Below are positions 36,001 through 47,709 of a stretch of DNA of 64,000 nucleotides, piece after piece. The translations under genes were made by a program, and so were the position numbers. The stretch comes from Rhododendron vialii (Eukaryota > Streptophyta > Magnoliopsida > Ericales > Ericaceae): assembly GCF_030253575.1 (NCBI RefSeq), contig NC_080564.1, positions 9,406,501 to 9,470,500 on the forward strand, in the 5' to 3' direction. Below the pieces are notes generated by a model that did no database searches, was not told the origin of the DNA, and saw nothing but the letters and a program-made list of their open reading frames with translations. Every line of letters begins with the position of its first letter. The first letter of the stretch is position 1.

Positions 36001-39000
36001 ACTTTGACCTCAATTTGTTTCTCTTGGCAGAGAAGGGGAGTTGTCGAAGGAATTGATTATGGAGCAACAGGTGAAGTAAAGAAAATTGATGTTGCTCGTG
36101 TTCGTGAGAGGCTTGATAAGGATTATATAGTTATCTTAAGCAATCTTGGCTATTCCAGCTCTGGAGAAGTTTTGAATTGCAAGTATGCTAATTAGCTTTT
36201 GATAGGTACCCTTTGTTGCTTGGCTTAAATTACTTAGTTACTTAAAACCATACCCGTATCTAGCATGTGAGGTTTTGGCAATATATACTTGATTGAGGTA
36301 ATGTCTAGCTCTCGAGTTAGAGGGACTTTAGTAGTTCTTTCACTTGATTTGAGAGATTTTTCTTATTTGGTGTGAAAGGTCTCATTGATCCTTTTAAGTT
36401 ATATCTATCCACCGTTGCTATTGAGCTGTTGAGCTTTCTTAAAAGGTATCTTGCATGGTCTCCTATTCTCTTTCTATATTGATGGAGGACAACTTTTGGA
36501 AGCTGATGTTGGGCTGCCTATTGCTATTAGCGTCATGGTGGTTTTGATAAAGAATTGCTTCTAAGGATAAGGTACTCTTAGGTAGACCATAGTCCTTACG
36601 TTTTGTAGAATAGGCAACGGGAGTTCAAATAGATTTTGAAAGGGTCGGCTTGGATTTGGAAGTTTATGTTTGTCTTGATAGTGACTATTTAGGGTACTCA
36701 CTAGTTAGTTGAGTTGGAAGTTTAAGTTTGATGGTTTGAATAGGTGTTGTTTGGGCCTAAAAGATCAGCTTTTAAAAGGGAGTGACTTGTACCCTTGTAG
36801 TGTTTGCAGGAGACTATAAGAAGAAAGAGAGAAAGACTTCGTGACTCCCTTCTAGAATCCTAAAGGTTGGGGTGAAAGAACAACTTTTAAGGGGCTGCGG
36901 AATCCAATCTAGGATTCCTTGGGAGTTACCCCTAAGATAGAGCTGCATAACACATTAGATAAAATTTGAAAAGCTTCACACTAGTTCTCAAAGTCTCCAA
37001 CTCTCTAGACTATAAATCTAAGAAGCACGTACGAGGACACGACAAGACTTGGATATGCGGATTCGTCACTTATTAAACAATTAGGATACAGTCACAATGC
37101 GACATGTCAAGTATAAGATATATTTATGTAATAGATGTATCTTTTGAGTTCATATCAAAGTTAACATTATTTCCGACTAATTAAGACGAAAAATAGAAAT
37201 TGTACTAAGTTTATGAAGATGCAAATTAACTGTGATCATGAACTAGTTATCCATGAAAATTTTGACTTTGGGCCAAGTAACCTCCTTTGTGTCCTTAACG
37301 CATCTTGGAGTGTCCACGATGAGTCTGACAAAAGATGAAACATGGGACACATATTTAGGCATGGCTAAGCCATGCCTGACAATGGAGTGTCATGTTCATG
37401 TCAGATGCGTGTCAGACACAGATACGTGGGGTCGGTGGACACTTCTGTACTTCTTATTTTTAGACTGTTCAACTCTCCTAATTCTGCTAGAATAATTATT
37501 AACAATTAGGATGACGAGAAATTTTGTTGAGGTGCAAACATAGAGTATTCTAAACATAAGTAGGATTTCATATAGGATTTTGATATTTACGCTTCACTTT
37601 TTATTAATGGCGCTCCACTTTGTTCATGAAGTTACTGGTACCTTCACGTTAAAAGTGGAGTGCGAATGTCAGTTTCCTTTCATATAAGACCAATAACATA
37701 TATAAGGATCAGAAGTACGGCCCATTAGTAACCCGATATCTAACAAATTAGATGTTTTTTGTTGGGTTATTTGGTATTGCAATTGTTTTTGCTACCATTA
37801 GAAACTCAAACGCTACACATTGTCTTTGATGAGTAACTTTGGTAGGACGGCTCGTCCCGCATACCAGCTAAAAGAACCAGTCAGATGGTTGATGATAATT
37901 TTTGTTGGGGTCATGTGAGCACTTGAGGCCAATCTAATGAATTTTTCTGTTGTAAATTTCAGCGCATACGAAGTTGCTACAGCTTGTGCCTTAGCTCTTG
38001 GTGCAGAGAAGCTTATTTGCATTATAGATGGCCCAATCCTGGATGAGTCTGGACGCCTTATTCGTTTTTTAACTCTTCAAGATGCGGACATGTTGATCCG
38101 TGAGCGAGCTAAGCAAAGTGAAATAGCTGCTAACTATGTTCAAGCTGTTCGTGGAGAAGATCTTACTTGCCTTGCCCATGGCGAGTCCAATGGAAGTGTA
38201 ACATCTCTACAGAAGGGGAAGGGTTTTAGTGATATGCATGCAGCAACATTTCACAATGGTGTTGGCTTTGACAATGGCAATGGACTGTCTGGCGAGCAGG
38301 GTTTTGCTATTGGAGGTCAAGAGAGGCTTAGTCGACTAAATGGTTACCTTTCTGAATTAGCTGCAGCAGCTTTTGTTTGCAGAGTAAGTTTGCACCTTGA
38401 TGGATGGACAATGTTTATCAACCACCTAAGTTTGCCGATTTTACTTACAGTTCTGTGTATTTTAGTACTCCCTCCATCCTTTTTTAAGTGTCGAGCTTTG
38501 TAACTCCTACTTATTAAGAGTACATCATCATAACATCTTTCACTTCAACTTTTACCTCTACTTTCCCTACTTACCCTCTATGGAGATATCATCATTACAC
38601 TTTTACTCATTAACTTTCAAAATGGAATCTACTTTTAGGGGCAAAATGGAAAATGTACCAATTTTACCCACTAACTTTACAAAATGGACACTTATTAAGG
38701 ACAACCCAAAATGGAATACTAAACTTTAAAAAAGGGACGGAGGGAGTAACAGCTTTTGAAAGTGACTACCCATTTTGTGTAATATGAAGCCACTGTGACT
38801 ATTATCTAAGTTTCTATTCTATTCAAACTACATAAATAAGGCTCTTTTTCTTAGCGAAGCGTGAATCCTTGATTATTGGATGAGAGGGTTTTAGTAAGTT
38901 CTCTCCCCCCCACCCCCCCACTTTAGCTGCTTTAGGTTGGACACCTGTATAATGATATTTTAGGAAAGCAACATTAAATGGATTGTATTGGATTATGGAC

Positions 39001-42000
39001 GTTCAGACCATTTTTTGGCATGCAATGGTAAGGCCAAATTTATATTCAGCAATGATGGGTGATAATTCAATTTTTAATTTGAGTTGTAAAATTTCTCTCA
39101 TGTCACTGAAGACAAGCTTCGTGAGGTACCATATACTGCAGATTCTAGCATGATTCAGGATCAAGTGTGAAAATTTTATCATATTGTCAAATTGAGTAAT
39201 CAAAGCATGATCTTCAAAAAGGCATCATTTACTTTTGCTGGGCTGGACTTCAATATTGGAGCTTTTGTCCTGTGAATAAATGTTGCTGTTCAAATGCCTT
39301 GTGTGTGCCAGCATAATTTTATGAGTCTGACATGTTAACGTTTCTGGTTTCTTCTTTTGCTTGATTAGTTGATTTACATTTTCCAAGTCGTGAATGTGGA
39401 TTGTAATCCTTATGCATTCGATACTGCAGAAATGAATGCTCTTAGGTGCTTCGCATTGGTTGAGCTTTGTCCAGAAAGTTCTTGTTAAGTTGTTAGGTCC
39501 TTCTAAACTATGTTACATGGACTAGGGTGCGAGTATCGGGGTGCGGCTGCAAGTCCAAGCGTCGGACCTTCCTAAACTTAAATCTTAGGATACGTAGATA
39601 TGTGTCCCCAACTTGGGTACGAGTATGGGGACATGTCCTGAACTCTTGTTTGTGTTATATATTGCATAATTTTCTCAGATTATGTACCGTAAACTATGTT
39701 TACAAATGTATTAAACAAGAAAGGGTTAAGAAAATTATGTTTTTGCTATTTCCCTATTTTCTGTCTATGTGAAATACTCGAATTATCGCTTTTCTAGCTA
39801 ATATGATATTCATTTTCTGTAAGTATCTTAATAAGTAGAGGATCCGAGTGTCCAAAAGGATACGGGTGTTGGACACATTGACACGGGTACTTGAGCCAAA
39901 ATGAAGGATCCATGTAACATAGCTTCTAAATTGCTTCAAGTGAGATCACAATTGGATGCCTACGGTGCGAGTTATGTATTGCTGTCACAAAATGTTAGGA
40001 AGGTAGTCAGTGGTTTGGTTGTTATTACAGTCTTTTCCACTTATTTTCTTTCAGGGAGGTGTTCAGCGAGTTCACTTGGTAGATGGCACTATCGGTGGAG
40101 TTTTACTATTGGAACTGTTTCAAAGAGATGGAGTGGGAACAATGGTGGCCAGGTATGCAATTTTTATGGAAAGTAATTTTGACGTAATCTTTTTTCAAGG
40201 TACATGATCTGTAATGTGTGCTCATTTCCTATGTGGATTTGAAACCATTGGAGCTGCAAATATTCCTTCGCAAGGGCTCCATTGGAACCTGCGGAGCTAA
40301 TTTTCCCAATTTCCTTTTCTCTATTGTTGTTAGTTGATGCACGTGTTCCAGTATATTCTCTCTTTTAGTTTGTTGTTTCCCTATCAAGGGAACTGCTGTT
40401 TATCTTCGGTTATTTTAATTTAGATCATGAGGTAGGCAGGTTGGAATTACATACCACCAAAGGAAACCTACTCATCTGTTTCATATTATCACTAAATCAC
40501 CTGTTCAGTTTATCTCTCTTGCCTCTAAACGAAAAACAATAATAAAAAAAATTGATAGATGACACAGAAAAAAACCCACGCTTACACAATATCTGTTAGT
40601 TTATTGCTGATTCTTTTGCTCATGCAGAATATCTGTTATTCCTTGATTCTTTTGCTTGTCCAAAATACTTGTTAAGGGTACACTAGAGGACCGTAGTTGT
40701 GACTTTATAATCTTGGACAATGAGAAGTTCATGGTTTATAGTTAAGTTTTGGGTTGCCACTTTCACAAATTTGACAAAAGAAATTTGAATCTTAGGGGAT
40801 AAATGGATTTCTACGCTGGAAATCATTAAGTAAGACTATGCTGTAACGAAAGATTGGGCACTGGGTCTGAGCTTTTTCAGAGCAGTACCTGAGTACCTGC
40901 TGGATATATGGTATTGGCTACTGGTAGAACTGTGCAGAGTATTTGCGACATTATAGCATGTTTTGTTTCCTAATCAACAGGAACTTGTTGACATTCTATA
41001 TCAATGATTTTTCATTATTTACTCAGCTTAACATGTCCAAGCTTTAAAAGCTGACCAATCAGTTGAGGCATAGGTGTTTGTTTGTTGGATGTCAAGATAG
41101 GATGATATGGATTTGTAGATAGTTGCGGTAGCAGGGGATTTGATTGTCATATCATATTTTGATTCTTATTCGTTAAGTGAGTGAAACACTAAAAGTTCTA
41201 GGCCTAGATGCTGTTATTTTGCTTAAAAATCATTTTGTTGAGAAGAAAGGAGTAAAACCTACTTGCTATATGGCCACATCTACCATTTCACTGACTTTTC
41301 TCTAATTGTTCGTTCACACTCCAGTGATCTGTATGAAGGAACAAGGATGGCTAGGATGACAGACATTTCCCGGATAAAACAACTTATACAGCCATTAGAA
41401 GAGTCTGGCGCATTAGTCAGGAGGACCGAAGAAGAGGTTTGTGCTGATGATTTTTCTTTCTCTTTTGATGTTGGGCACTCAGAACTTAGTGTCTTTTCAC
41501 GATTTTAGCTACTTCAAGCACTGGATTCGTTCATGGTCGTGGAGAGGGAGGGTCAAATCATTGCTTGTGCTGCTCTTTTTCCATTCTTTAAAGAAAAATG
41601 TGGAGAAGTTGCTGCCATTGCTGTTTCTCCTGAATGCCGTGGGCAAGGACAAGGAGACAAATTACTGGGTATGGTAGTGAATATGTAGCAATTACTTTTG
41701 TGCAGTGTTTTTATTCCCTGAGTTGGCAATGGGGTGTCTCAATGTTTGTCTCTGACTCGGAATTTCTTTTCCTTTCCACCTTTTCTGAATAATCATTACA
41801 AGTGGAATTTTCTGCAGATTTCATTGAAAAGAAGGCATCTTCGCTTGGATGTGAAATGCTTTTCCTGCTTACAACCCGGACTGCAGATTGGTATGCGTTT
41901 TGCCTCCCAGCATGTTTTGATTAATGCATACTAGCTGTGTTTGGTTATGACGGCTTAATGAGAATGATCATAATTAATGTAACCATTAGAGTTTTTCGAG

Positions 42001-45000
42001 TAATATTGTGTCTTCTTTGATGTTGTTGAAGAGTTCCTACTTTCTTCTGCTATGGATTCATGGCTAGCAAATTAATCTCGTGCCATTGTTGACGCTACAA
42101 CCTTAAGCTCAGTGTTATGACCAAATTGTTGATACAATTTAATTGCATTCTTTTACCTTTTAGTTTGTGCTTGGCTGCAAGTAGAGTATTAATTTGAACC
42201 TTAAGAGAGTTTAAAAAACCTCTTTGAAGTACATTCTGCAAAAGGAACTTCACGAGTATAGCAGCTTGGCTTATTGCTTATGTACTGTAGCATGGATAAG
42301 GATATAGAAACAGGAAAAAAATATTTCGGAAAAAATGGCCTAAGACACGGAACAATATATAAGTAAATTTTATTTTACCATTGTTGATTCAGTAACATTT
42401 GAAACTAACATTGCAATTTTCAGTTCTTTCCTTTTACTTTGACTAAAAGTTTTAGTAGGTTGGAATTTTTCGGTTTGCAATCCTTCCCTTTTAGTTTTTA
42501 TTTATTTATCACAGTTTAACTCCTAAAATGAACTTTGAATTTTTTTATTTTTTTTGATAACTTGGAGTGTCCGGGCCTCAATGCAGGAACCTCCTAGTGG
42601 GGTGGTGTATCCATCTCATAACTTCGCTTTCGCGCTCCCAAGTTAAACCCTAAACTAGGGGTGTGCACGGTCGGGCGGGTCATTTTTGACCCTAAACCCG
42701 ACCCGACCACGTTGGGTAAGAATATTTAGGCCCGCAAACCGAACCGCACAGGTGCTAAGAACCGTTCTGGAGCCCAATTCTTTACTTCGGGTTAGGTCGG
42801 GTTTAACCTTCAGGCCGGGTCCGATCCCATGGGTAAGGAATGCACCAACCCGAACCCGGAACCGAAATCTGATTTTTAACAGAAAGTAAACCCGCACCTG
42901 TCTGAAACACATGTTCGACCCCGCCCGAGACCCTTCGGGTCAGGTTGGGTCCGAAGGTCTGCGGGTTTTTTGCACACCCCTACCCTAAACCTTTAGCACA
43001 TAGGAACCTTGCTCCCATCGAGAAAGGAGCTCCCAACTAGGATAGAATCTCTTAGAACATAAATCCCAAAAGAACAATAGTAAAAGATTCCAAGTTAGAG
43101 ACAATATGAAATAATGATAACATCGAGGAAAATAACAACTCAATTTTCTCGTATTTATTATAAATATAATATTTACTTGCTAAAACAATACTTGAAGTTG
43201 ACACCAATTATGAATTATAGCATTTTCCTGTACTTCACATGTATTTGTATCAGTTATTCCTACCCACAACGCGCCCCCCCCCCCCCCCCCGGGCGAAACA
43301 AGGAGCTTCTATGCCCCCTGATTCTGCCCCTACTTCGTGCAAATAAGGCCCGGGCTAACTTACATGCACCTCGATTAATCTCTGGGGTACTCCTAGCGGG
43401 GGCCCAATTAAATCCCTGACAGCCTATTTGGAGTCATGGACTGGCCCTATAAAAGTTGATAGCACTGGGACGTTTCGAACCCGTACCGTGGCTTATTAAA
43501 TGAACACGACACATCGCGTACCCCGTACATGTCCTACTGTGTCCCAGGCATAACCGTGTCTGATACGTATGCTGTGACCATTTAGGCATGTTGGGTGCTT
43601 CAAAGGTGAAAACAGTAGCGTATCATCAAATTATAACAAAGCACTTGACAAGATGGATTTGAAAGTTCCCAGTGCAGTGTTGTTGCACAAGAGTTCTACT
43701 GTGGTACAGGGGATATAATGTATTTGTTCATTTCCTGCTTAATAACATCTTGGTACTTACCCAATCTAGGGGAAATATAACCTATCCTAACTTATTGTGC
43801 TAGTGCAGTATGTATCGTCAACCGCCATAGCTTAGAAAATCTGGAATATGTTTCCTGCTTTCTTACCTAGCCGCTAAGGGATGAGTTAGTACTTTCACTT
43901 TGGACCTTTTAGTATTTGTTCCTTTACTGTCAAGTACGGGTATAATTGGTTCTTGCAGTTCGAATTTAGGGCTTTTTTTTTTTTTTGCTCTGAGCCGAAG
44001 TTCTCGGCTAGTTCAAATTGGAAACCAACACCTAATATGAAGTGCTTCAAACCTTGATGGTTCAATATACTACAGCTCAGTTAGTGTTGTTGGGAACGTA
44101 AAATAAGGGATTTCTCATAGATCAGGATTAACAAGATCAGGGCTTTTGCATCATTACTTAGGGAGCAAGAGTTTCAAATTTACCTTAAGAAATCGCAGCA
44201 GGTCTGGAACATTTGGTTTTCTGTCAGTATTTTTTGCATGGAGTATTTCAAGAACATTGCATAAACTCGCATGATCCACCAATTAGTGAGTCAAACATCG
44301 CGAGAAATGGGCATAGAGACAGACAGAAGGGAGGAGCCTGAAATCGAGAGAAGTAGAGGGGACACTGAGATGCATTAGGATCATTGAGCTAGTGCGTATG
44401 CCAGTGAAAAACAAATAGAGAAGCCATTCAATCTCCGATTGGGAAAAGAGAGAAGACAGGTAAGTTGGGAAGAGAGAGAAAAAAGTTGGGTTTGCAGGTT
44501 TTCTTTCTGTGCACCTGGCACACATGGATGGTGAGTATCGAACACAAGGGTTCGTAAGGACGGTGCACATTAAGTTTTCTGATGAGGATATTAGTCGGTT
44601 AGTCTTGGTTCAATGTTGACATGCATCAAAACCAAAGTGAAATTTGATATAACTGAACTGAATTGGACTGACTATTTCGGGCAGTTTAGTCAGGGGGATT
44701 GGATTTTTTTTTTTCCGGTTAAAATTTCACCCTTATTGTCAAGTGCAAAGCTCATCTCCACATCACATGATTTATTTTTATGTTTATAATTCATATTTAG
44801 GGTGCCATTTGTTTCTTCTGGTGCTAAACATGTATGAATTGATTCGTACTTGAAAGCAGCAGAAAAGGAAATGAGTGGTCCTCTTTTGTGTATCTAGCCT
44901 ACTGATGTTCTGCAATCATTGGCTCTGTGTTTGACAGGTTTGTGAGGCGTGGTTTCTCAGAATGTTCTATCGAATGCATACCAGAGGAGAAGAGGAAGAA

Positions 45001-45088
45001 GATAAATCGGTCTCGTGGATCAAAGTACTATACGAAGAAGCTACAACCTGACATGAGTGGAATTAGCATCGATCGAGTATTCACTTGA
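30026..45088 (+). CDS. NAGS: Amino-acid N-acetyltransferase (N-acetylglutamate synthase), plastid
   Basis: Ten exons: 30026-30358, 31087-31174, 35699-35904, 36031-36182, 37963-38383, 40055-40152, 41325-41436, 41509-41668, 41818-41890 and 44938-45088. All introns are GT-AG, phases agree, and the total is 597 residues. The enzyme acetylates glutamate from acetyl-CoA, the first step of ornithine and arginine synthesis. Residues 1-70 are Ser-rich and basic, a plausible chloroplast transit peptide. Residues 73-410 form the amino-acid-kinase-like domain ([53 protein letters not shown]). The C-terminal GNAT domain carries the acetyl-CoA loop RGQGQG at 514-519. Arabidopsis NAGS1 is about 609 residues. 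The ATG at 30026 was preferred to the in-frame ATG at 29885 because MAVSP starts a transit-like segment in good context. Intron 2 (4.5 kb) holds a LINE, MITEs and a duplicated acceptor. Confidence 0.95.
31383..33174 (+). mobile_element. 5'-truncated RTE-type LINE inserted in NAGS intron 2
   Basis: Broken reverse-transcriptase pieces lie in order: an upstream domain ([17 protein letters not shown]...), fingers/palm text ([33 protein letters not shown]), the catalytic FADD in [12 protein letters not shown] near 32370, thumb text ([12 protein letters not shown]) and the C-terminus ([32 protein letters not shown]). They are separated by stops and frameshifts, so it is dead. The 3' end reads ACATGAGACTTGGTTTGGTTTGG, a short TTGG-type repeat as in plant RTE elements. 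An exact 18-bp duplication, TTGTTTTTTTCCATTTGA, flanks it at 31365-31382 and 33175-33192. No endonuclease domain remains. Confidence 0.85.
33193..34460. other. NAGS intron 2, no further gene
   Basis: Intronic DNA without recognisable coding text. The sequence near 33540-33625 (GTATCGGATATGTGTCCAAGAGTGTCGG) is reminiscent of the repeat at 39508-39922. A CATA repeat (34421-34460) leads into the next MITE. Confidence 0.5.
34461..34669. mobile_element. Hairpin MITE in NAGS intron 2
   Basis: This 209-bp palindrome has the left end GGGGCCTTCTAATAAGGGCG, mirrored by the right end CGCCCTTATTGGAAGGGCC. The arms stay paired almost to the centre (GGTCATAAATTGGTTTATGACC). Confidence 0.8.
34700..34990. 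mobile_element. Hairpin MITE in NAGS intron 2
   Basis: A 291-bp imperfect palindrome starts GACACAACATTTAACACAA and ends TTGTGTCAAATATTGTGTC. Internal pairs include AAAAATCAACTCATTTGGAT with ATCCGAATGAGTTGATTTTT, and GGGCTTGATC with its mirror. Confidence 0.75.
35036..35368. mobile_element. MITE with internal tandem motif, NAGS intron 2
   Basis: The left arm (TTCATAAGTCCACAAGTCCACC, TTTTGTAAAGTCTCAAGTCC) is mirrored by the right arm (GTGGACTTGTGACTTTACAAAA, GGACTTATGAG). The interior holds three rounds of GTTTAGGCACTTTxATAGGxTTTTAGGGTxCACTTT, so a short tandem repeat lies within the element. Confidence 0.65.
35514..35739 (+). repeat. Exact 113-bp tandem duplication over the NAGS exon 3 acceptor
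   Basis: Copies 35514-35626 and 35627-35739 are identical by eye. Each contains intron text, the polypyrimidine tract, the acceptor TCTTTCAG and the first 41 bases of exon 3. The real exon continues only from copy 2 (acceptor 35698/35699). If the copy 1 acceptor (35585/35586) were spliced to exon 2, the reading would run into ATT ACA TAA and stop 16 codons in. Confidence 0.9.
36183..37962. other. NAGS intron 4, no further gene
   Basis: A 1.8-kb intron. The text near 37290-37440 (TGGGACACATATTTAGGCATGGC, GTCAGACACAGATACG) again resembles the GTGTC-rich plant repeat seen at 39508. No coding pattern was found. Confidence 0.5.
38468..38746. mobile_element. Stowaway-type MITE in NAGS intron 5
   Basis: The 279-bp element has ends CTCCCTCCATCC and GGGACGGAGGGAG, flanked by TA (38466-38467 and 38747-38748). 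Its interior matches the copy at 1301-1572. It begins only 84 bases downstream of NAGS exon 5. Confidence 0.9.
39508..39922. mobile_element. DNA element with 8-bp target duplication, NAGS intron 5
   Basis: The 14-base terminal inverted repeat is CTATGTTACATGGA on the left and its mirror on the right. It is flanked by the exact 8-bp duplication CTTCTAAA at 39500-39507 and 39923-39930. The interior has the GGGTGCGAGTATCGGGG / GACACGGGTACTTG text of a widespread plant MITE. An 8-bp duplication suggests the hAT superfamily. Confidence 0.8.
42656..42982. mobile_element. hAT-type MITE in NAGS intron 9
   Basis: The 327-bp element starts TAGGGGTGTGCACGG and ends TGCACACCCCTA, flanked by the exact 8-bp duplication CCCTAAAC at 42648-42655 and 42983-42990. 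The interior is rich in CGGGTxGGGT-like motifs. Both the termini and the duplication length fit hAT elements. Open frames on both strands across it are a by-product of the palindrome-like interior. Confidence 0.9.
42991..44937. other. NAGS intron 9, no further gene
   Basis: Apart from the C-run, no repeat boundary or coding text could be supported. The minus-strand frame at 44283-44570 resembles nothing known. Confidence 0.45.
43273..43290. repeat. Poly-C run
   Basis: About 18 consecutive C bases in GCG(C)nGGGCG within NAGS intron 9. Length may be uncertain in the assembly. Confidence 0.75.
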
Positions 45089-46360
45089 GGGCGAAGCAAT
45101 GGAGTTGGTTATGTTATCGGCTAATAGACTGGGAACCAAGTTCTCAACTTTAGGGCTTAAGCATCTTAACATGCTAATGACATCTATTATTCGTACATCT
45201 TAACGGTGATTGGATTGTTTGCTTTAGTAGAAGGCAATATACGCATGAAAAGGTAGCTAACTAGGTTAGACTATTTGTATCAGATCTTTAGACACAGCTG
45301 ATTCACGTGCTTGCTTACAAGTCGTGAAGTTGCAGCTACTATTGTCTGGCTTTTGTTTTGTTATGTTAATTGTATCCTAGGGCATCTGTCAGTTGCGTTC
45401 ATGCCCTTCAATCTCAGTTTTCTTGTCACCAAAATAAAAACCAAAATACCCGGTCACGTGTTTGCCGAGGCGAGGCTACAGGAATGTTGGTTCATTTTAT
45501 GCTTTCAATCGGGCACCCACAACGTATGCAGTGCTTTGCTACACTGCTTTGCTTTACATTTTAAAGGAGAATTTTCATGGTACAGCAGCGAGGACACTTT
45601 AAATTTCGTTATTTTTTCCCCTAGTTTTTGATATTTTGCTTCCTTCGTAGTGTACGTCAGTAGACTAGAAAAGAGTTTGTTATTGTGATTTAAAGATTGA
45701 TGTTTGGAGATCTCGTAGATGCTCTAAAGTTTTCTTTTTGACTCCTTTATATAATGTTGGTACTCAAAACATGGAAAATGTTGGTCAAACATTGTAAACC
45801 AAGGAGTCCATCTAATTTGTTGTTCACTTGTCTACTCCCTCTCCCTGCATTGAAGTTTTGTTGGAGGCCCTTTGGATTCCAAAATCCAATCATGGTGACA
45901 AATTGCTCGTCTGAAATTCATGAAAATAAACCAGTTACTTCTTCCAGCCAATACATATTAGCGACGAGGTAATGTAGTTTCCATTCATGTACCCAAAAAG
46001 TAGTGTTATGCGACTTGAACATCTGAATATCATATCCTTTCATCTAGATGTAGACCATACCCCTTTTGTGCTGAACTTAACAAGTCTGTAATTCAGAAAG
46101 ATTTGATAGGAGCGACGAGCATGACTCCGGAAAATGTTTGAAAGATTTTGCCATTTTAGACAATTGGAAAGTTGAGAAATGATTACATTTATAAGGGTTG
46201 AATTAGTGGACCATCGGTTGTTTAACTTTGAAAGTTCGATCAGGCTTGGGCGGGTTGTATCTCAGAAGCTTTGGGGTTGGACAAGATTCTGTTTTACGTT
46301 GGTTTGCAGAAGCTTAAGTCATTCAACTAAAGGGAGATATTCTAAGGAGTTTCTGCCAGA
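45089..46360. other. NAGS 3' region and intergenic DNA
   Basis: The first 200-300 bases after the NAGS stop are presumably 3'UTR. No gene was recognised in the remainder. Confidence 0.45.
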
Positions 46361-46369
46361 CAATTTTGC

Positions 46370-46790
46370 TGTGTTGGTGCTTATGCCAGTCCAGAAATGA
46401 TAAACTATTTCAAGGTTTTCTGACCATGTTGACTCTAGAGGCTATCCCTTCATCTTATACCGGCAACATTTGTCCGCCATGTAGCCCAGACACCCCTCCC
46501 CCCGAATGGATCCCTCCTTCCCATTTTGTCAAGATCAACTGTGATATATCATGGGAAGCTAACTCGGAATCTGGTGTTGTGGGGATTGTTATTACCGTTT
46601 AGGGATGATTCTGGTAAACAGTAAACTAGTTGATGGAAGGAGGATTGGAGTGTAGCCGTGTAGCCGCGGTGTAGGGCAATCGTTCATGCATTACGCCCTT
46701 GCTGTGAGAGGAGCTTGCTTGATGGCAAGAGCAATGGGTTATGGGTGTCAGGTCATGCTCTGAGCAGAATGATAACAAAATAGTTATTGC
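46370..46790 (+). pseudogene. Retroelement RNase H-like domain fragment
   Basis: A reading with PPPEWIPPSHFVKINCD, then SGVVGIVI, and after a frameshift ALAVRGACLMARAMGYGC resembles the RNase H domain found at the C-terminus of plant LINE polyproteins (the W-x-P-P-x-x-x-x-x-K-x-N-x-D start and the A-x-x-x-A-x-x-x-A helix). It carries stops and at least one frameshift. No other retroelement domain was found with it. Confidence 0.55.
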
Positions 46791-46914
46791 TGAAAATCCT
46801 AGCTTGCCTAGGTATATAAATATTTGATATGTATGAATTCTTTAATTAACCGCACAAAAGAGCTCAGCTTTTTAGAGCTAACAATTACATTTAGGGTTTC
46901 AGTAAATTTTTTTT

Positions 46915-47130
46915 TAAAATGGTAAGGATCCATACTCAACGGTACGGGAGACGAGAGCAGAGATCACCCGTAAAATCCCAATGGGACGTGAGTCCATAAC
47001 CTTCACAATAAGAAAGTTCGGGCACCTTGCATGTAGCAAGGTTCGGACACAAGAGTTCCATAACGAGGGCTGATCTCTAACCACTTTGGGTGAGCCCCAA
47101 GTGGCTTGAGTATTACTGAATTAGTGCCCC
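46915..47130 (-). mobile_element. Possible SINE on the minus strand
   Basis: Read on the minus strand, GGGCTCACCCAAAGTGGTTAGAG resembles a tRNA box A and TGTCCGAACCTTG resembles a box B. The sequence ends in an A-rich tail near 46908-46916. No target duplication was confirmed. Confidence 0.3.
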
Positions 47131-47709
47131 CTTGGGAAAGCTCTTTCAAGACATTAGGGGCTATGATTGTAGAACTGAATTTGCGTTGTGCTTATATCTC
47201 AAGATCGGCAAACATCAGCACACGACGCTGCTTCTAACTTTAGCCGAATTTTTGTCATTTTAGTTGCTTAGAATGTAATTCTGTCTAATGATGTAACCGG
47301 TGGTTCCTTGTTCTAATAGACAAGTACATAGCACAAAAACAAAAGGAGTTTCTTGAGAATCTCAGATATAGCTTTAAATCTTGTTGGAATTTATCATTTT
47401 GAAACGCAAATTTTCCATATTTGAGAACCCTCTCCTCCCTCCCTGGAGCTCGTCCATTCGTTGCGTGATCCCCTTGCTCGTTTAGGCCGGTGAGTGAGAT
47501 TTCTGCTAATACCAACTTGCTAGGCTTGCCTGGTGGAGTAGTACACAAACAACAAACAAAGGCCCAATTCGAAAAACAGACAATTATTGAACACCTGCAT
47601 TTCGTTCTCACTCTCATATCATAAAGATGAAAGTTGTTTCTACGATAAGATCACAAAGAAGCAAGAAATCAAAATTTCTTTCTCTAAAAATATATGAGTA
47701 CATTAGAAA

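Noticed and set aside
42655-42912. Overlapping frames on both strands with Arg- and Thr-rich text
   Set aside because: They fall inside the hAT MITE and derive from its repeated CGGGT motifs.
43114-43419. Frame running through the poly-C stretch
   Set aside because: Low complexity, inside a NAGS intron, and dependent on the C-run length.
47285-47617. Minus-strand 110-codon frame downstream of bL12m, with a TTGGTATTAGCAGAAAT stretch like an LTR primer-binding site
   Set aside because: No paired LTRs or retroviral-type domains were found; more likely 3'UTR or spacer of the bL12m gene.
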